Positions 1 through 6,207 of a DNA stretch of 6,207 nt are shown here, piece by piece. The stretch is from positions 1-6,207 of the forward strand of contig DATBFY010000356.1 of the NCBI GenBank assembly GCA_036558265.1, in the 5' to 3' direction. How positions within the stretch are numbered: position 1 is the first letter of the stretch; every line of letters starts with the position of its first letter. The position numbers were made by a program, and so were the translations under genes. The notes under the pieces are model-generated. The model was not told the DNA's origin. It ran no database searches and saw nothing but the letters and a program-made list of their open reading frames with translations. This DNA is from RYN-433 sp036558265. GTDB lineage: Bacteria; Planctomycetota; Phycisphaerae; Tepidisphaerales; Tepidisphaeraceae.

Positions 1-51
1 GTCTGGACCGACGAGGTCAAGGAGGAGGTCCGCCTCGGGATGGCAGGATAA
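1..51 (+). CDS. 3' end of an unidentified protein-coding gene (partial)
   Basis: Frame 1 reads VWTDEVKEEVRLGMAG and then TAA at 49-51. The first 14 codons all end in G or C, which is the codon pattern expected of a real gene in this GC-rich genome. The competing reverse frames show that bias less cleanly. Sixteen residues are too few to name a family; all that can be seen is a charged, probably helical C-terminal tail. The gene would be convergent with tsaB, and the insertion sequence begins about 8 bases after its stop codon. It could also be a chance open stretch. Confidence 0.4.
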   Translation, partial: VWTDEVKEEVRLGMAG

Positions 52-59
52 CACAACAG

Positions 60-95
60 GTGGCACGGGCGTCCCGCCAGAAGTGTCCGGCATTT
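60..95 (+). repeat. Left terminal inverted repeat of the IS (IRL)
   Basis: The sequence begins GTGGCACGGGCGTCCCGCC and ends TCCGGCATTT. It pairs with 1552-1587 in inverted orientation, with mismatches only at repeat positions 3, 13, 24 and 25. It lies 136 bp beyond the transposase stop codon, a usual placement for the 3' end of an IS. Confidence 0.85.
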
Positions 96-231
96 GGCAA
101 TGAACAGTAGTCCTTTTCATTTTGTGCGGGCGTCGGATCGCGTGAGCCGTCGGGATGGCGGCGTCGCCCGGTCGCCTGTGCGCATGCGGCGGCGTCGCGC
201 CCGGGCGGGGCGCGGCGGGAGCCGGGGCGGC

Positions 232-1485
232 TCAGGCCAGTTTTTTGCGGGCACGCCTGCGGGCCTGGCGGATTGTGGCCAGCTCGCGTTCGCGTTCGCG
301 CCGGGCGATCACCTCCATCGCCTGCCCGATCGTCATCTGCCCGCCGGCCACGCGGCCCAGGGCCGCCAGGGCGTAGATGCTGACGCGTCGCCCGGTCTGC
401 ACGTGCATGAGCAGCACCGCGATCACCGCCACGTACAACTGCGTGGTGATGCCCCGGCGGCTGGTCGACAGCAGGTGATCCATCCGGGCGAAGCACTTGA
501 GCCACTTGAAGAACAGCTCGATCTGCCAGCGCAGGCGGTAGGCCGAGCCGATCACGTGGGCCGGGACGACGGCGGCGTCGGTCAGGTTGGTCAGCAGGCG
601 GATCGTCTCGGGTTTCCCGCGGCGGTCGGTGGTGACGATCGTCACCCGGCGGAAGGTCCCCGACGGGGCGCCCCGCCCGGTGAGCTCGACCTGCTCGTCG
701 GCGACCACGCCCGCCGAAACGTCGGCCGCGGTCAGCGGGTTGCTGGCGATCACCCGCACGCCCGGGGCGTTGGCCCGCACGCGCAGCACCAGGTCGTTGT
801 CCCGCCCCAGCAGGGCGGTCATGAACGAGAAGTCCACGAAGTTGCGGTCGACCACGTACAGCACGCCGCGGAGCAGGTCCCGGGCGAACGCCGCCGGCTC
901 GGACTCGCCGTCGTCGCCGCTGACGGTCACGACCTGCGGCACCCAGTCGGCCACGTCCAGTTGCACGTTGGCGCGGACCTGCCTCTGCGTGCGGCCGTTG
1001 CTCTTGGTGTGGTGCAGGGCCCAGGCCACGTCGGCCAGGGTGGTCAGGTACGTCCCGTCCGCGGCGATGATGCGGCGGGTGATGCCGGCCAGGTCGGCGT
1101 CGGCCCGCGCGAGGCCCGGGCACCGGGCCCGCAGGTCCTCGATCAGCGGCCGCAGGCGTGCGGGGTCGAAGGCGGCCAGGGCGTCGGCGGTGGTCGATCG
1201 GGCCAGGCGTGGCAGGTCCAGGCGTCCGGCGAAGTCGCCGCAGCCCTCGATCAGGCGGAGCGAACGGGCCATGGGGTCGAAGAACGCGAGGAGCAGCCCC
1301 AGGACCAGTTGATCGGCGTGAAGTTTGGTGTTGCCGTGGGCGGGCAGTTCCCGCCGCAGGCGCCCCAGGTGCTCGTCGAGCAGGCCGCGCGCACGGGCCA
1401 ACGCCAGACGCCTGTCTTTGGCGTTGACCTCCAGGACCGCCGGCGGTGGCGGTGGCGGTGGCGGTGGCGGTAACGAGTTCGTCAC
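232..1485 (-). CDS. IS4-family DDE transposase
   Basis: This is a 417-residue transposase of the DDE_Tnp_1 (IS4) type, which cuts and joins the element's ends with two metal ions. The catalytic triad is visible as D143 in AADGTYL, D213 in VVDRNF and E323. The IS4 signature Y-(2)-R-(3)-E-(6)-K is exact: Y316, R319, E323 and K330 in YRLRWQIELFFKWLK. Length and spacing are normal for the family, and the C-terminus is strongly basic (RRRARKKLA). The start is GTG at 1485, since an in-frame TAG lies four codons upstream and no better start follows soon after. No clear Shine-Dalgarno precedes it, so translation may be weak, which is common for transposases. An odd feature is a run of ten prolines at residues 6-15, encoded by a hexanucleotide repeat. 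It lies in the same orientation as the eno-tsaB cluster and could receive read-through transcription. Confidence 0.92.
   Translation of the reverse strand: MTNSLPPPPPPPPPPAVLEVNAKDRRLALARARGLLDEHLGRLRRELPAHGNTKLHADQLVLGLLLAFFDPMARSLRLIEGCGDFAGRLDLPRLARSTTADALAAFDPARLRPLIEDLRARCPGLARADADLAGITRRIIAADGTYLTTLADVAWALHHTKSNGRTQRQVRANVQLDVADWVPQVVTVSGDDGESEPAAFARDLLRGVLYVVDRNFVDFSFMTALLGRDNDLVLRVRANAPGVRVIASNPLTAADVSAGVVADEQVELTGRGAPSGTFRRVTIVTTDRRGKPETIRLLTNLTDAAVVPAHVIGSAYRLRWQIELFFKWLKCFARMDHLLSTSRRGITTQLYVAVIAVLLMHVQTGRRVSIYALAALGRVAGGQMTIGQAMEVIARRERERELATIRQARRRARKKLA
1442..1471 (+). repeat. Hexanucleotide tandem repeat (GGCGGT)x5
   Basis: Five perfect copies of GGCGGT lie within the 5' end of the transposase gene. 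On the coding strand they read as alternating CCG and CCA codons and give the ten-proline run at residues 6-15. Gain or loss of a unit would keep the reading frame and change the tract by two prolines. Polyproline runs stall ribosomes unless relieved by EF-P, so this could limit transposase output; that effect is inference. Confidence 0.9.
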
Positions 1486-1520
1486 GGCGCGCGACTATGC
1501 CAGGAAGAAGGCGATCGCGC

Positions 1521-1550
1521 AAGTTAAAATATTGCTAATGTCACGGGCGC
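1521..1550 (-). promoter_or_regulatory. AT-rich leader, possible transposase promoter
   Basis: Between the right inverted repeat and the transposase start lies a short AT-rich island in otherwise GC-rich sequence. On the minus strand it reads GTGACATTAGCAATATTTTA. GTGACA matches five of six bases of a sigma-70 -35 box, but no good -10 box follows at 16-18 bp. The placement suits an IS promoter, but the call rests mainly on base composition. Confidence 0.25.
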
Positions 1551-1551
1551 G

Positions 1552-1587
1552 AAATGCCGGACGATTCTGGCGGGCCGCCCGTGCTAC
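1552..1587 (-). repeat. Right terminal inverted repeat of the IS (IRR)
   Basis: Read on the minus strand it begins GTAGCACGGGCGGCCCGCC and ends TCCGGCATTT, matching IRL at 32 of 36 positions. The first bases on that strand contain the TAG stop codon of tsaB (1584-1586), so the element boundary coincides with the end of that gene. Confidence 0.85.
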
Positions 1588-1597
1588 GGGCGTTTTT
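1576..1597 (+). terminator. Possible intrinsic terminator, + strand
   Basis: CGCCCGT (1576-1582) and ACGGGCG (1586-1592) form a perfect 7-bp GC-rich stem around a GCT loop. TTTTT follows at once at 1593-1597. It is oriented to stop + strand transcription, that is, transcription running through the IS toward the 3' end of tsaB. On the minus strand no T-run follows, so it should not terminate the tsaB transcript. Half the stem lies within the IS inverted repeat and the T-run corresponds to AAA-rich codons at the end of tsaB, so the arrangement may be partly accidental. Confidence 0.45.
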
Positions 1598-2294
1598 GTT
1601 CCTCCCATTTTTCTTCAGCCTCGGGGCGGCGGATGTAGATCGGGGTCAGGCGATCCGGATCCGTGAAGTTGCCGTTTCGAGCCAATGGCCAGCCGACCTG
1701 GGCGACAACCGAGGCCTTGGCGCGCCACGATTCTTCGGAGGTGACGATCACACCCGGGTCGTGCGGGATGGCTGCGCGGTGATAGGGGATGCCCTCGCCG
1801 ATCAGGTGGACCGGCCGGGGCGAGCGCGCCAGCATCTCCGCGAGCGTGCCAAGATGAGGCGCCTCAACCCGCACAAATCGGCCCGCCTCGTTGGCGAAGC
1901 GCGCTGTGAAGATCTGCCCGCGCTTGGCGTCCAGCACGATGATGCTATTCAGCCAATCCTCAGGGGCGTTTCGCGCCAGTACGTCCGTTGTGGGGACGGC
2001 GACAAGCTTCGCCCCGATCGACAGCGCCAGCGTCTTGGCCACCGTGATGCCGACGCGCAGGCCGGTGAACGAGCCGGGGCCGGCGGAGACGTAAACTTCT
2101 TTGATCTCGTGCGGCGACCAGCCGGCCGATCGGGTCAGGCGATCGAGAATCGAGATGAGCGCGGCGGCGTGCTTGAGACCGTGAGGAAACTCTTCCTCGA
2201 CGACGACGTGGCCGGCGTCATAGAGCGCGACCGAGCCGGCGCGGCCCGACGTTTCCAGGGCGATCGCTTTGTCCTCGTTGGGCACGAGCGGCAA
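1584..2294 (-). CDS. tsaB: tRNA threonylcarbamoyladenosine (t6A37) biosynthesis protein TsaB
   Basis: TsaB (YeaZ) is a catalytically inactive ASKHA-fold partner of TsaD in the cytoplasmic complex that transfers threonylcarbamoyl to A37 of ANN-decoding tRNAs. Visible features are the N-terminal strand and phosphate-loop-like segment (AIALETSGRAGSVAL, residues 10-24), the family hallmark GPGSFTGLRVGITVAKTLA at 72-90, VLDAKRGQIF at 120-129, and a typical C-terminus with PIYIRRPEAE at 218-227. The 236-residue length is normal. I chose the TTG start at 2294 because a strong Shine-Dalgarno (GAGGGGGG, 2301-2308) lies 6 bases upstream; a GTG at 2285 is the alternative and would sit 15 bases from it. 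An ATG further upstream (2423) would overlap the preceding gene by about 100 bases and adds non-homologous-looking sequence. The gene follows the FtsB-like gene by 28 bp. Its TAG stop lies in the IS right inverted repeat, so the last codon or stop may come from the element. Confidence 0.93.
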   Translation of the reverse strand: MPLVPNEDKAIALETSGRAGSVALYDAGHVVVEEEFPHGLKHAAALISILDRLTRSAGWSPHEIKEVYVSAGPGSFTGLRVGITVAKTLALSIGAKLVAVPTTDVLARNAPEDWLNSIIVLDAKRGQIFTARFANEAGRFVRVEAPHLGTLAEMLARSPRPVHLIGEGIPYHRAAIPHDPGVIVTSEESWRAKASVVAQVGWPLARNGNFTDPDRLTPIYIRRPEAEEKWEEQKRP

Positions 2295-2300
2295 TGTAGT

Positions 2301-2308
2301 CCCCCCTC
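2301..2308 (-). promoter_or_regulatory. Shine-Dalgarno deciding a TTG start of tsaB
   Basis: On the minus strand GAGGGGGG lies 6 bases before TTG (2294-2292) and 15 before GTG (2285-2283). The spacing favours the TTG start. Confidence 0.6.
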
Positions 2309-2322
2309 GCTGGGCTGTCACT

Positions 2323-3015
2323 CTATTCGGTCGGGTCCTGCGGCCTGGGCTTGGGCGCGTAACCCAGGACCAGACCCGTGGCCATGAGCAGGAGCGCCGC
2401 GCCGCAGAGGTAGAGCTGGGCACGCGGCTGGCGGGTCAGCGTCGCCAGCGCCCCGCCGACGGGCTGATAGGGCGGCAGTGGAGGCGGCGGCGGCACGCTC
2501 ACGAGCAGGAACGGAGACATCTCCTCCTTCCCCCCGCCGCGCAGCGGAAGCACGCTGCTGCCCTCGCGGATGTACTTCATCTGCCGCTGGGCGAGGCGCT
2601 CGGCGAGAGTTGGGTCGTCGGCGACGTGCTGGAGGAACTCCTCGTTGACGCGGGTCTGCTCCTTGAGCTGCGCCAGGTCCGCGCGCAGCTTGGCGCGCTC
2701 CCATGCGAGCTGGTGATTCTCGTCCGCCAGGGGAAGGAGGCAGACACAGGCGATAATCGCGATGCCGATGCACAGGAGCGGGATCGTCAACGTACCGCCG
2801 CCGCGGCGCGGCGTGGTGTCCTCAGGAGCTAGGGTGGGGTAGACGGGTTCGGGCTCGCCGGCGCCCCACGGGTCGGCGGAGGATTGGGCGATGAAGTCGG
2901 GATCGAATGGCGCGGCGGCGGTGTCGTCGGCGATGGGAAAGGATTCTGGCGCGCGCACGCCGCGAATGGGAGGCATCGGTCGGCGGGCATCCATTCCATC
3001 ATTTCCGATCGACAT
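2323..3015 (-). CDS. FtsB/DivIC-like septum formation initiator family protein with two membrane segments
   Basis: This is a 230-residue predicted membrane protein. In order it has a low-complexity N-terminal tail (1-70), a hydrophobic segment (about 75-96), a charged heptad-like coiled coil (about 97-130), DPTLAERLAQRQMKYIREGS (134-153), a proline-rich linker (PPPPPLPPYQP, 175-185), and a second hydrophobic helix (about 201-219). A membrane helix, then a coiled coil, then a DP..(a/i)E.lA....(y/l)(i/v)..G motif is the layout of FtsB/DivIC, which bridges FtsL and FtsQ in the divisome. The place just downstream of eno matches the eno-ftsB order known in many proteobacteria. Typical FtsB/DivIC is about 90-130 residues with one membrane helix, so the long tail and second helix are unusual. 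The ATG at 3015 is preceded by AGGAAGG with 6-base spacing. The family call is by motif and context; a general envelope protein with a coiled coil is the alternative. Confidence 0.65.
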   Translation of the reverse strand: MSIGNDGMDARRPMPPIRGVRAPESFPIADDTAAAPFDPDFIAQSSADPWGAGEPEPVYPTLAPEDTTPRRGGGTLTIPLLCIGIAIIACVCLLPLADENHQLAWERAKLRADLAQLKEQTRVNEEFLQHVADDPTLAERLAQRQMKYIREGSSVLPLRGGGKEEMSPFLLVSVPPPPPLPPYQPVGGALATLTRQPRAQLYLCGAALLLMATGLVLGYAPKPRPQDPTE

Positions 3016-3021
3016 CCAGAA

Positions 3022-3028
3022 CCTTCCT
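3022..3028 (-). promoter_or_regulatory. Shine-Dalgarno of the FtsB-like gene
   Basis: AGGAAGG on the minus strand lies 6 bases before the ATG at 3015. It supports this start over the in-frame ATG seven codons later. It directly adjoins the extragenic palindrome. Confidence 0.65.
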
Positions 3029-3074
3029 GGGAGGGCGAGCCTCCGTGCGAGCCGCTGGTTCCCATGGGAACAGC
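3028..3074. repeat. GC-rich extragenic palindromic element between eno and the FtsB-like gene
   Basis: Two hairpins fill most of the 69-bp gap. GGAGG (3030-3034) and CCTCC (3040-3044) pair around a 5-base loop. GCTG (3054-3057) with CAGC (3071-3074) extends a TTCC-CATG-GGAA hairpin that includes the 14-bp perfect palindrome GTTCCCATGGGAAC (3058-3071). The word GGAGGCTCGCCCTCC resembles a dispersed extragenic sequence I associate with planctomycete and related genomes. No T-run follows on either strand, so it is not a standard terminator. It might modulate stability or read-through between eno and the next gene; that is inference. Confidence 0.5.
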
Positions 3075-3084
3075 GCGCGGCACT

Positions 3085-4386
<1,302 letters not shown>

Positions 4387-4570
4387 TCTTGCGCTTCTTT
4401 CTGTGTTTATCGGACGAAACGGTGGGATTTCTGTAAAGACCGAAAGGCTGAGTCTATGCGCGGGTTAGCGCGTGTCAAAGGTGGTAAGAACCTGGATGCT
4501 TGGGCCTTGGAGCTTGCCGCGCCGCCGTTCGGGTTGACCGATCCGCTGGCGGTGGAGTAGACCAGCGGTC
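4387..4570. promoter_or_regulatory. Divergent intergenic region carrying promoters for eno and the oxidoreductase
   Basis: These 184 bases separate two outward-facing genes, so both promoters should lie here. For eno, the minus strand has TTTACA followed 17 bases later by a poor -10 match (TCCGAT), with an AT-rich GATAAACAC just after. For the + strand gene, TTGACC at 4534-4539 is followed after 17 bases by the weak GTAGAC at 4557-4562, only 8 bases before its ATG, which would give an almost leaderless mRNA. Neither -10 box is convincing, and I saw no riboswitch or clear operator. Confidence 0.4.
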
Positions 4571-5671
4571 ATGGAACCCGTGCGGATGGGCGTGATCGGG
4601 ACCGGGGCGATCAGTGGGGCGTACCTTGGGATGGCCAAGGGATTTCCGGTGGTCGAGGTCGTGGCGTGCGCGGATCTGGACGTGGGGCGGGCACGGACCA
4701 AGGCGCGGGAGTTTGGGGTGCCGAGGGCATGCTCGGTGGAGGAGTTGCTCAAGGACCCGGCGATCGAGCTGGTGCTGAACCTGACCGTGCCCAAGGCGCA
4801 CGCGCCGGTGGCGGTGGCGGCGCTGGAGGCGGGGAAGCATGTCTATTGCGAGAAACCGCTGGGCGTGGATCGGGAGGAGGGGCGGCGGGTGATCGAATTG
4901 GCGAAGGCGAAGAGACTCCTGGTCGGGTGTGCGCCGGACACCTTCATGGGGGCGGGAATCCAGACGGCACGGCGGCTGATCGAGGACGGGGCGATCGGGC
5001 GGCCGGTGGCATTCACGGCGTTCATGATGGGGCGGGGGCACGAGTCGTGGCACCCGTCGCCGGAGTTTTACTATGAGGCGGGCGGGGGGCCGATGTTTGA
5101 CATGGGGCCGTATTACCTGACGGCGCTGCTGCAACTGCTGGGGCCGGTGAGGCGGATCACCGGCTTGGCGACGATCGCGATCCCACAGCGCGTGATCACG
5201 AGCCAGCCGAAGCACGGGCAGCGGATCACAGTGCGGACGCCCGATCACATCTGCGGGACGATGGAGTTCGACAACGGGTGCGCGGGGGTGATCGTGCAGT
5301 CTTTCGCGACGCGGTTTGCGCAGTACGACGGGCGGCAGCCGATCATCATCTATGGGACGGACGGGACGCTGAAGGTGCCGGACCCGAACACCTTTGACGG
5401 GCCGGTGAGCCTGGCGCGGGAGGGGGACAAGGAGTTCCGTGACATGCCGCCGATGTTCCGGACGGGGTACGGGCGGAGCATCGGGGCGGCGGACATGGCG
5501 GTTGCGATCCGGTCGGGTGGGACGTTTCGGGCGAACGGGGATCAGGCGTTTTACGTGCTGGATTTGATGGCGGGGTTTTTGGATTCGGCGCGGACGGGGG
5601 AGGCGTATGTGCCGGGCGTTACATATGTGAAGCCGGCGGCGATGAGGGGGGATGTGGGGGTTGGGGTGTAA
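4571..5671 (+). CDS. Gfo/Idh/MocA family NAD(P)-dependent oxidoreductase
   Basis: This is a 366-residue dehydrogenase of the glucose-fructose oxidoreductase / inositol dehydrogenase family, which oxidises or reduces sugars, inositols and related polyols. An N-terminal Rossmann fold shows the dinucleotide loop GVIGTGAIS (7-15) and the family motif CEKPLG (93-98), whose lysine is catalytic. The C-terminal half shows GGGPMFDMGPYYLTALLQLLG (171-191), where Y181 stands where many members have the catalytic histidine of the D-x-x-x-H pattern. No signal peptide is evident, so it is probably cytoplasmic. The ATG at 4571 is chosen; GGTGGAG lies 13 bases upstream, somewhat far, and an ATG at 4586 (MGVIGTG) is possible. 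Codon use strongly favours G-ending codons (GGG, GCG, CGG, GTG), more than in eno. Substrate cannot be read from sequence, and no transporter or isomerase neighbour is visible. Confidence 0.93.
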   Translation: MEPVRMGVIGTGAISGAYLGMAKGFPVVEVVACADLDVGRARTKAREFGVPRACSVEELLKDPAIELVLNLTVPKAHAPVAVAALEAGKHVYCEKPLGVDREEGRRVIELAKAKRLLVGCAPDTFMGAGIQTARRLIEDGAIGRPVAFTAFMMGRGHESWHPSPEFYYEAGGGPMFDMGPYYLTALLQLLGPVRRITGLATIAIPQRVITSQPKHGQRITVRTPDHICGTMEFDNGCAGVIVQSFATRFAQYDGRQPIIIYGTDGTLKVPDPNTFDGPVSLAREGDKEFRDMPPMFRTGYGRSIGAADMAVAIRSGGTFRANGDQAFYVLDLMAGFLDSARTGEAYVPGVTYVKPAAMRGDVGVGV

Positions 5672-5870
5672 GCTGTGACGCGCACGGGCTAAAAGGCCGT
5701 GATACGGCAACGTCACCGGCGGGCCGTGTCCCATGAAAAAGGGGATTTTCGGATTGCGATTCGGGGAGCTTCACGCAAAACTAACAATTCGCAAATGCTG
5801 GCGGTCGCGGAGGCACCCTGTTGGAGCGATGGCCGGCCATGGATGAGTTGCACCTCTGAAGGAAGCACCT
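5672..5870. other. Non-coding region between the oxidoreductase and the extracellular protein gene
   Basis: No gene is supported in these 199 bases. A short hairpin (CACGG 5683-5687 / CCGTG 5697-5701) follows the oxidoreductase stop but lacks a T-run. The central part is relatively AT-rich and contains TTGCGA, then 17 bases, then AAAACT, a poor promoter match. A 12-bp perfect palindrome, ATGGCCGGCCAT, lies at 5829-5840. The leader of the next gene ends with a good Shine-Dalgarno. Confidence 0.5.
5859..5865 (+). promoter_or_regulatory. Shine-Dalgarno of the lamin-tail protein gene
   Basis: AAGGAAG lies 5 bases before the ATG at 5871. It fixes the start of an open frame that has no stop within the window. 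Confidence 0.7.
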
Positions 5871-6207
5871 ATGGGCAAGAATGGAGGGCGTCGCCGCGCG
5901 ACGCGGGGGGCTGCTGGTCTGGTGGAAGAGCTCGAGCGGCGCGTGCTGCTGGCGGCGGCGACGACGCCGATCATCAACGAGTTCCTGGCGGTTAACGATT
6001 CGGGGCTGACGGACCAGGACGGTCAGAACTCGGACTGGATCGAGATCTACAACCCGACTGGTTCGGCCGTGAACCTGAACGGCTGGCGGTTGACCGATAC
6101 CTCGGACGATCCGAGCACGTGGTGGACGTTCCCGGCGGTCACGCTGAACCCGGACAAGTACCTGGTGGTGTTCGCATCCGGCAAGGATCGGCGGGTGGCG
6201 GGGCAGC
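5871..6207 (+). CDS. Planctomycete extracellular protein with lamin-tail domain (5' part only)
   Basis: The 112 visible residues run off the right edge without a stop. The N-terminus is arginine-rich (MGKNGGRRRATRG) and leads into LVEELERRVLLAA (17-29), the pattern found at the start of large planctomycete surface or secreted proteins (Pfam 'Planctomycete extracellular'). A lamin-tail (LTD) immunoglobulin-like beta domain begins right after it, with INEFLAVNDSG (35-45), DWIEIYNPTG (55-64), LNGWRLTD (69-76) and YLVVFASGKD (97-106). In bacteria LTD domains are common in multidomain exported proteins, often with CotH-kinase-like, nuclease or adhesion modules. Which modules follow here cannot be seen. 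The product is probably much longer than this fragment and exported; a role in binding or degrading extracellular material is a guess. Confidence 0.85.
   Translation, partial: MGKNGGRRRATRGAAGLVEELERRVLLAAATTPIINEFLAVNDSGLTDQDGQNSDWIEIYNPTGSAVNLNGWRLTDTSDDPSTWWTFPAVTLNPDKYLVVFASGKDRRVAGQ

Larger units (their letters stand above)
60..1587 (-). mobile_element. IS4-family insertion sequence, apparently complete
   Basis: A single DDE transposase gene is bracketed by imperfect inverted repeats at 60-95 and 1552-1587, which match at 32 of 36 positions when one is reverse-complemented. The resulting size of about 1.53 kb is normal for an IS4-family element with one transposase. The element lies between the stop codon of a + strand gene fragment and the 3' end of tsaB, with its transposase in the same direction as tsaB. 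The exact ends are uncertain because no target-site duplication directly abuts the outer ends of the repeats. An 8-bp direct repeat (ACGGGCGT at 65-72 and 1586-1593) exists, but it sits inside or across the repeats. The transposase frame and catalytic residues are intact, so the copy may still be active. Confidence 0.85.

Noticed and set aside
17..1522. A 501-residue open frame on the minus strand, longer than the transposase
   Set aside because: It overlaps the transposase in another frame, has arginine/proline/glycine-rich low-complexity translation and no family motif, while the overlapping frame has a complete DDE and YREK signature. It is a by-product of high GC.
1584..2423. A longer TsaB starting at the ATG at 2423
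   Set aside because: The extra 43 residues overlap the end of the FtsB-like gene, do not look like the family N-terminus, and a strong Shine-Dalgarno points to the TTG at 2294.
5683..5701. A terminator after the oxidoreductase gene
   Set aside because: The stem is only 5 bp before a mismatch and there is no T-run after it.
4475..5734. A 419-residue antisense open frame opposite the oxidoreductase
   Set aside because: Its translation is a histidine/arginine/proline-rich shadow produced by G-ending codons of the sense gene, with no recognisable domain.
5750..5845. A possible c-di-GMP-I (GEMM) riboswitch, suggested by ACGCAAA in the leader of the extracellular protein gene
   Set aside because: The matching GCAAACC half and the tetraloop-receptor hairpin are not present, so a 7-base word match is not enough.

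Overview
This window is high-GC bacterial DNA, most likely from a planctomycete, possibly the Phycisphaerae side of the phylum. The clearest sign is the partial gene at the right edge. It begins with an arginine-rich segment and ELERRVLLAA, the N-terminal signature of large planctomycete extracellular proteins, and runs straight into a lamin-tail domain. A Gfo/Idh/MocA oxidoreductase and a dispersed GC-rich extragenic palindrome fit the same group. The phylum assignment is inference, because there is no rRNA or other marker gene.

Layout from left to right. At 1-51 there is the last 16 codons of an unidentified + strand gene. Next comes an IS4-family insertion sequence of about 1.5 kb (about 60-1587) with 36-bp imperfect terminal inverted repeats. 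It carries one complete DDE transposase on the minus strand. Its right inverted repeat reaches the stop codon of tsaB. From 1584 to 4386 lies a minus-strand cluster read in the order eno (enolase), an FtsB/DivIC-like membrane protein, and tsaB (tRNA t6A biosynthesis). The last two genes have good Shine-Dalgarno sequences and short gaps (69 and 28 bp), so an operon is likely. A 184-bp divergent region separates eno from a + strand Gfo/Idh/MocA oxidoreductase (4571-5671). After 199 bp of non-coding sequence, the extracellular lamin-tail protein starts at 5871 and runs off the window.

The genes do not form one pathway. The minus-strand cluster is housekeeping: glycolysis, a probable cell-division or envelope factor, and tRNA modification. 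An eno-ftsB neighbourhood is familiar from other bacteria, and that supports the division-protein call. The right half is accessory metabolism and secretion. I found no CRISPR array, tRNA, rRNA or defence system. The best candidates for something new are the two-membrane-segment FtsB/DivIC-like protein in a phylum largely lacking FtsZ, and the precise placement of the IS end on the tsaB stop codon.
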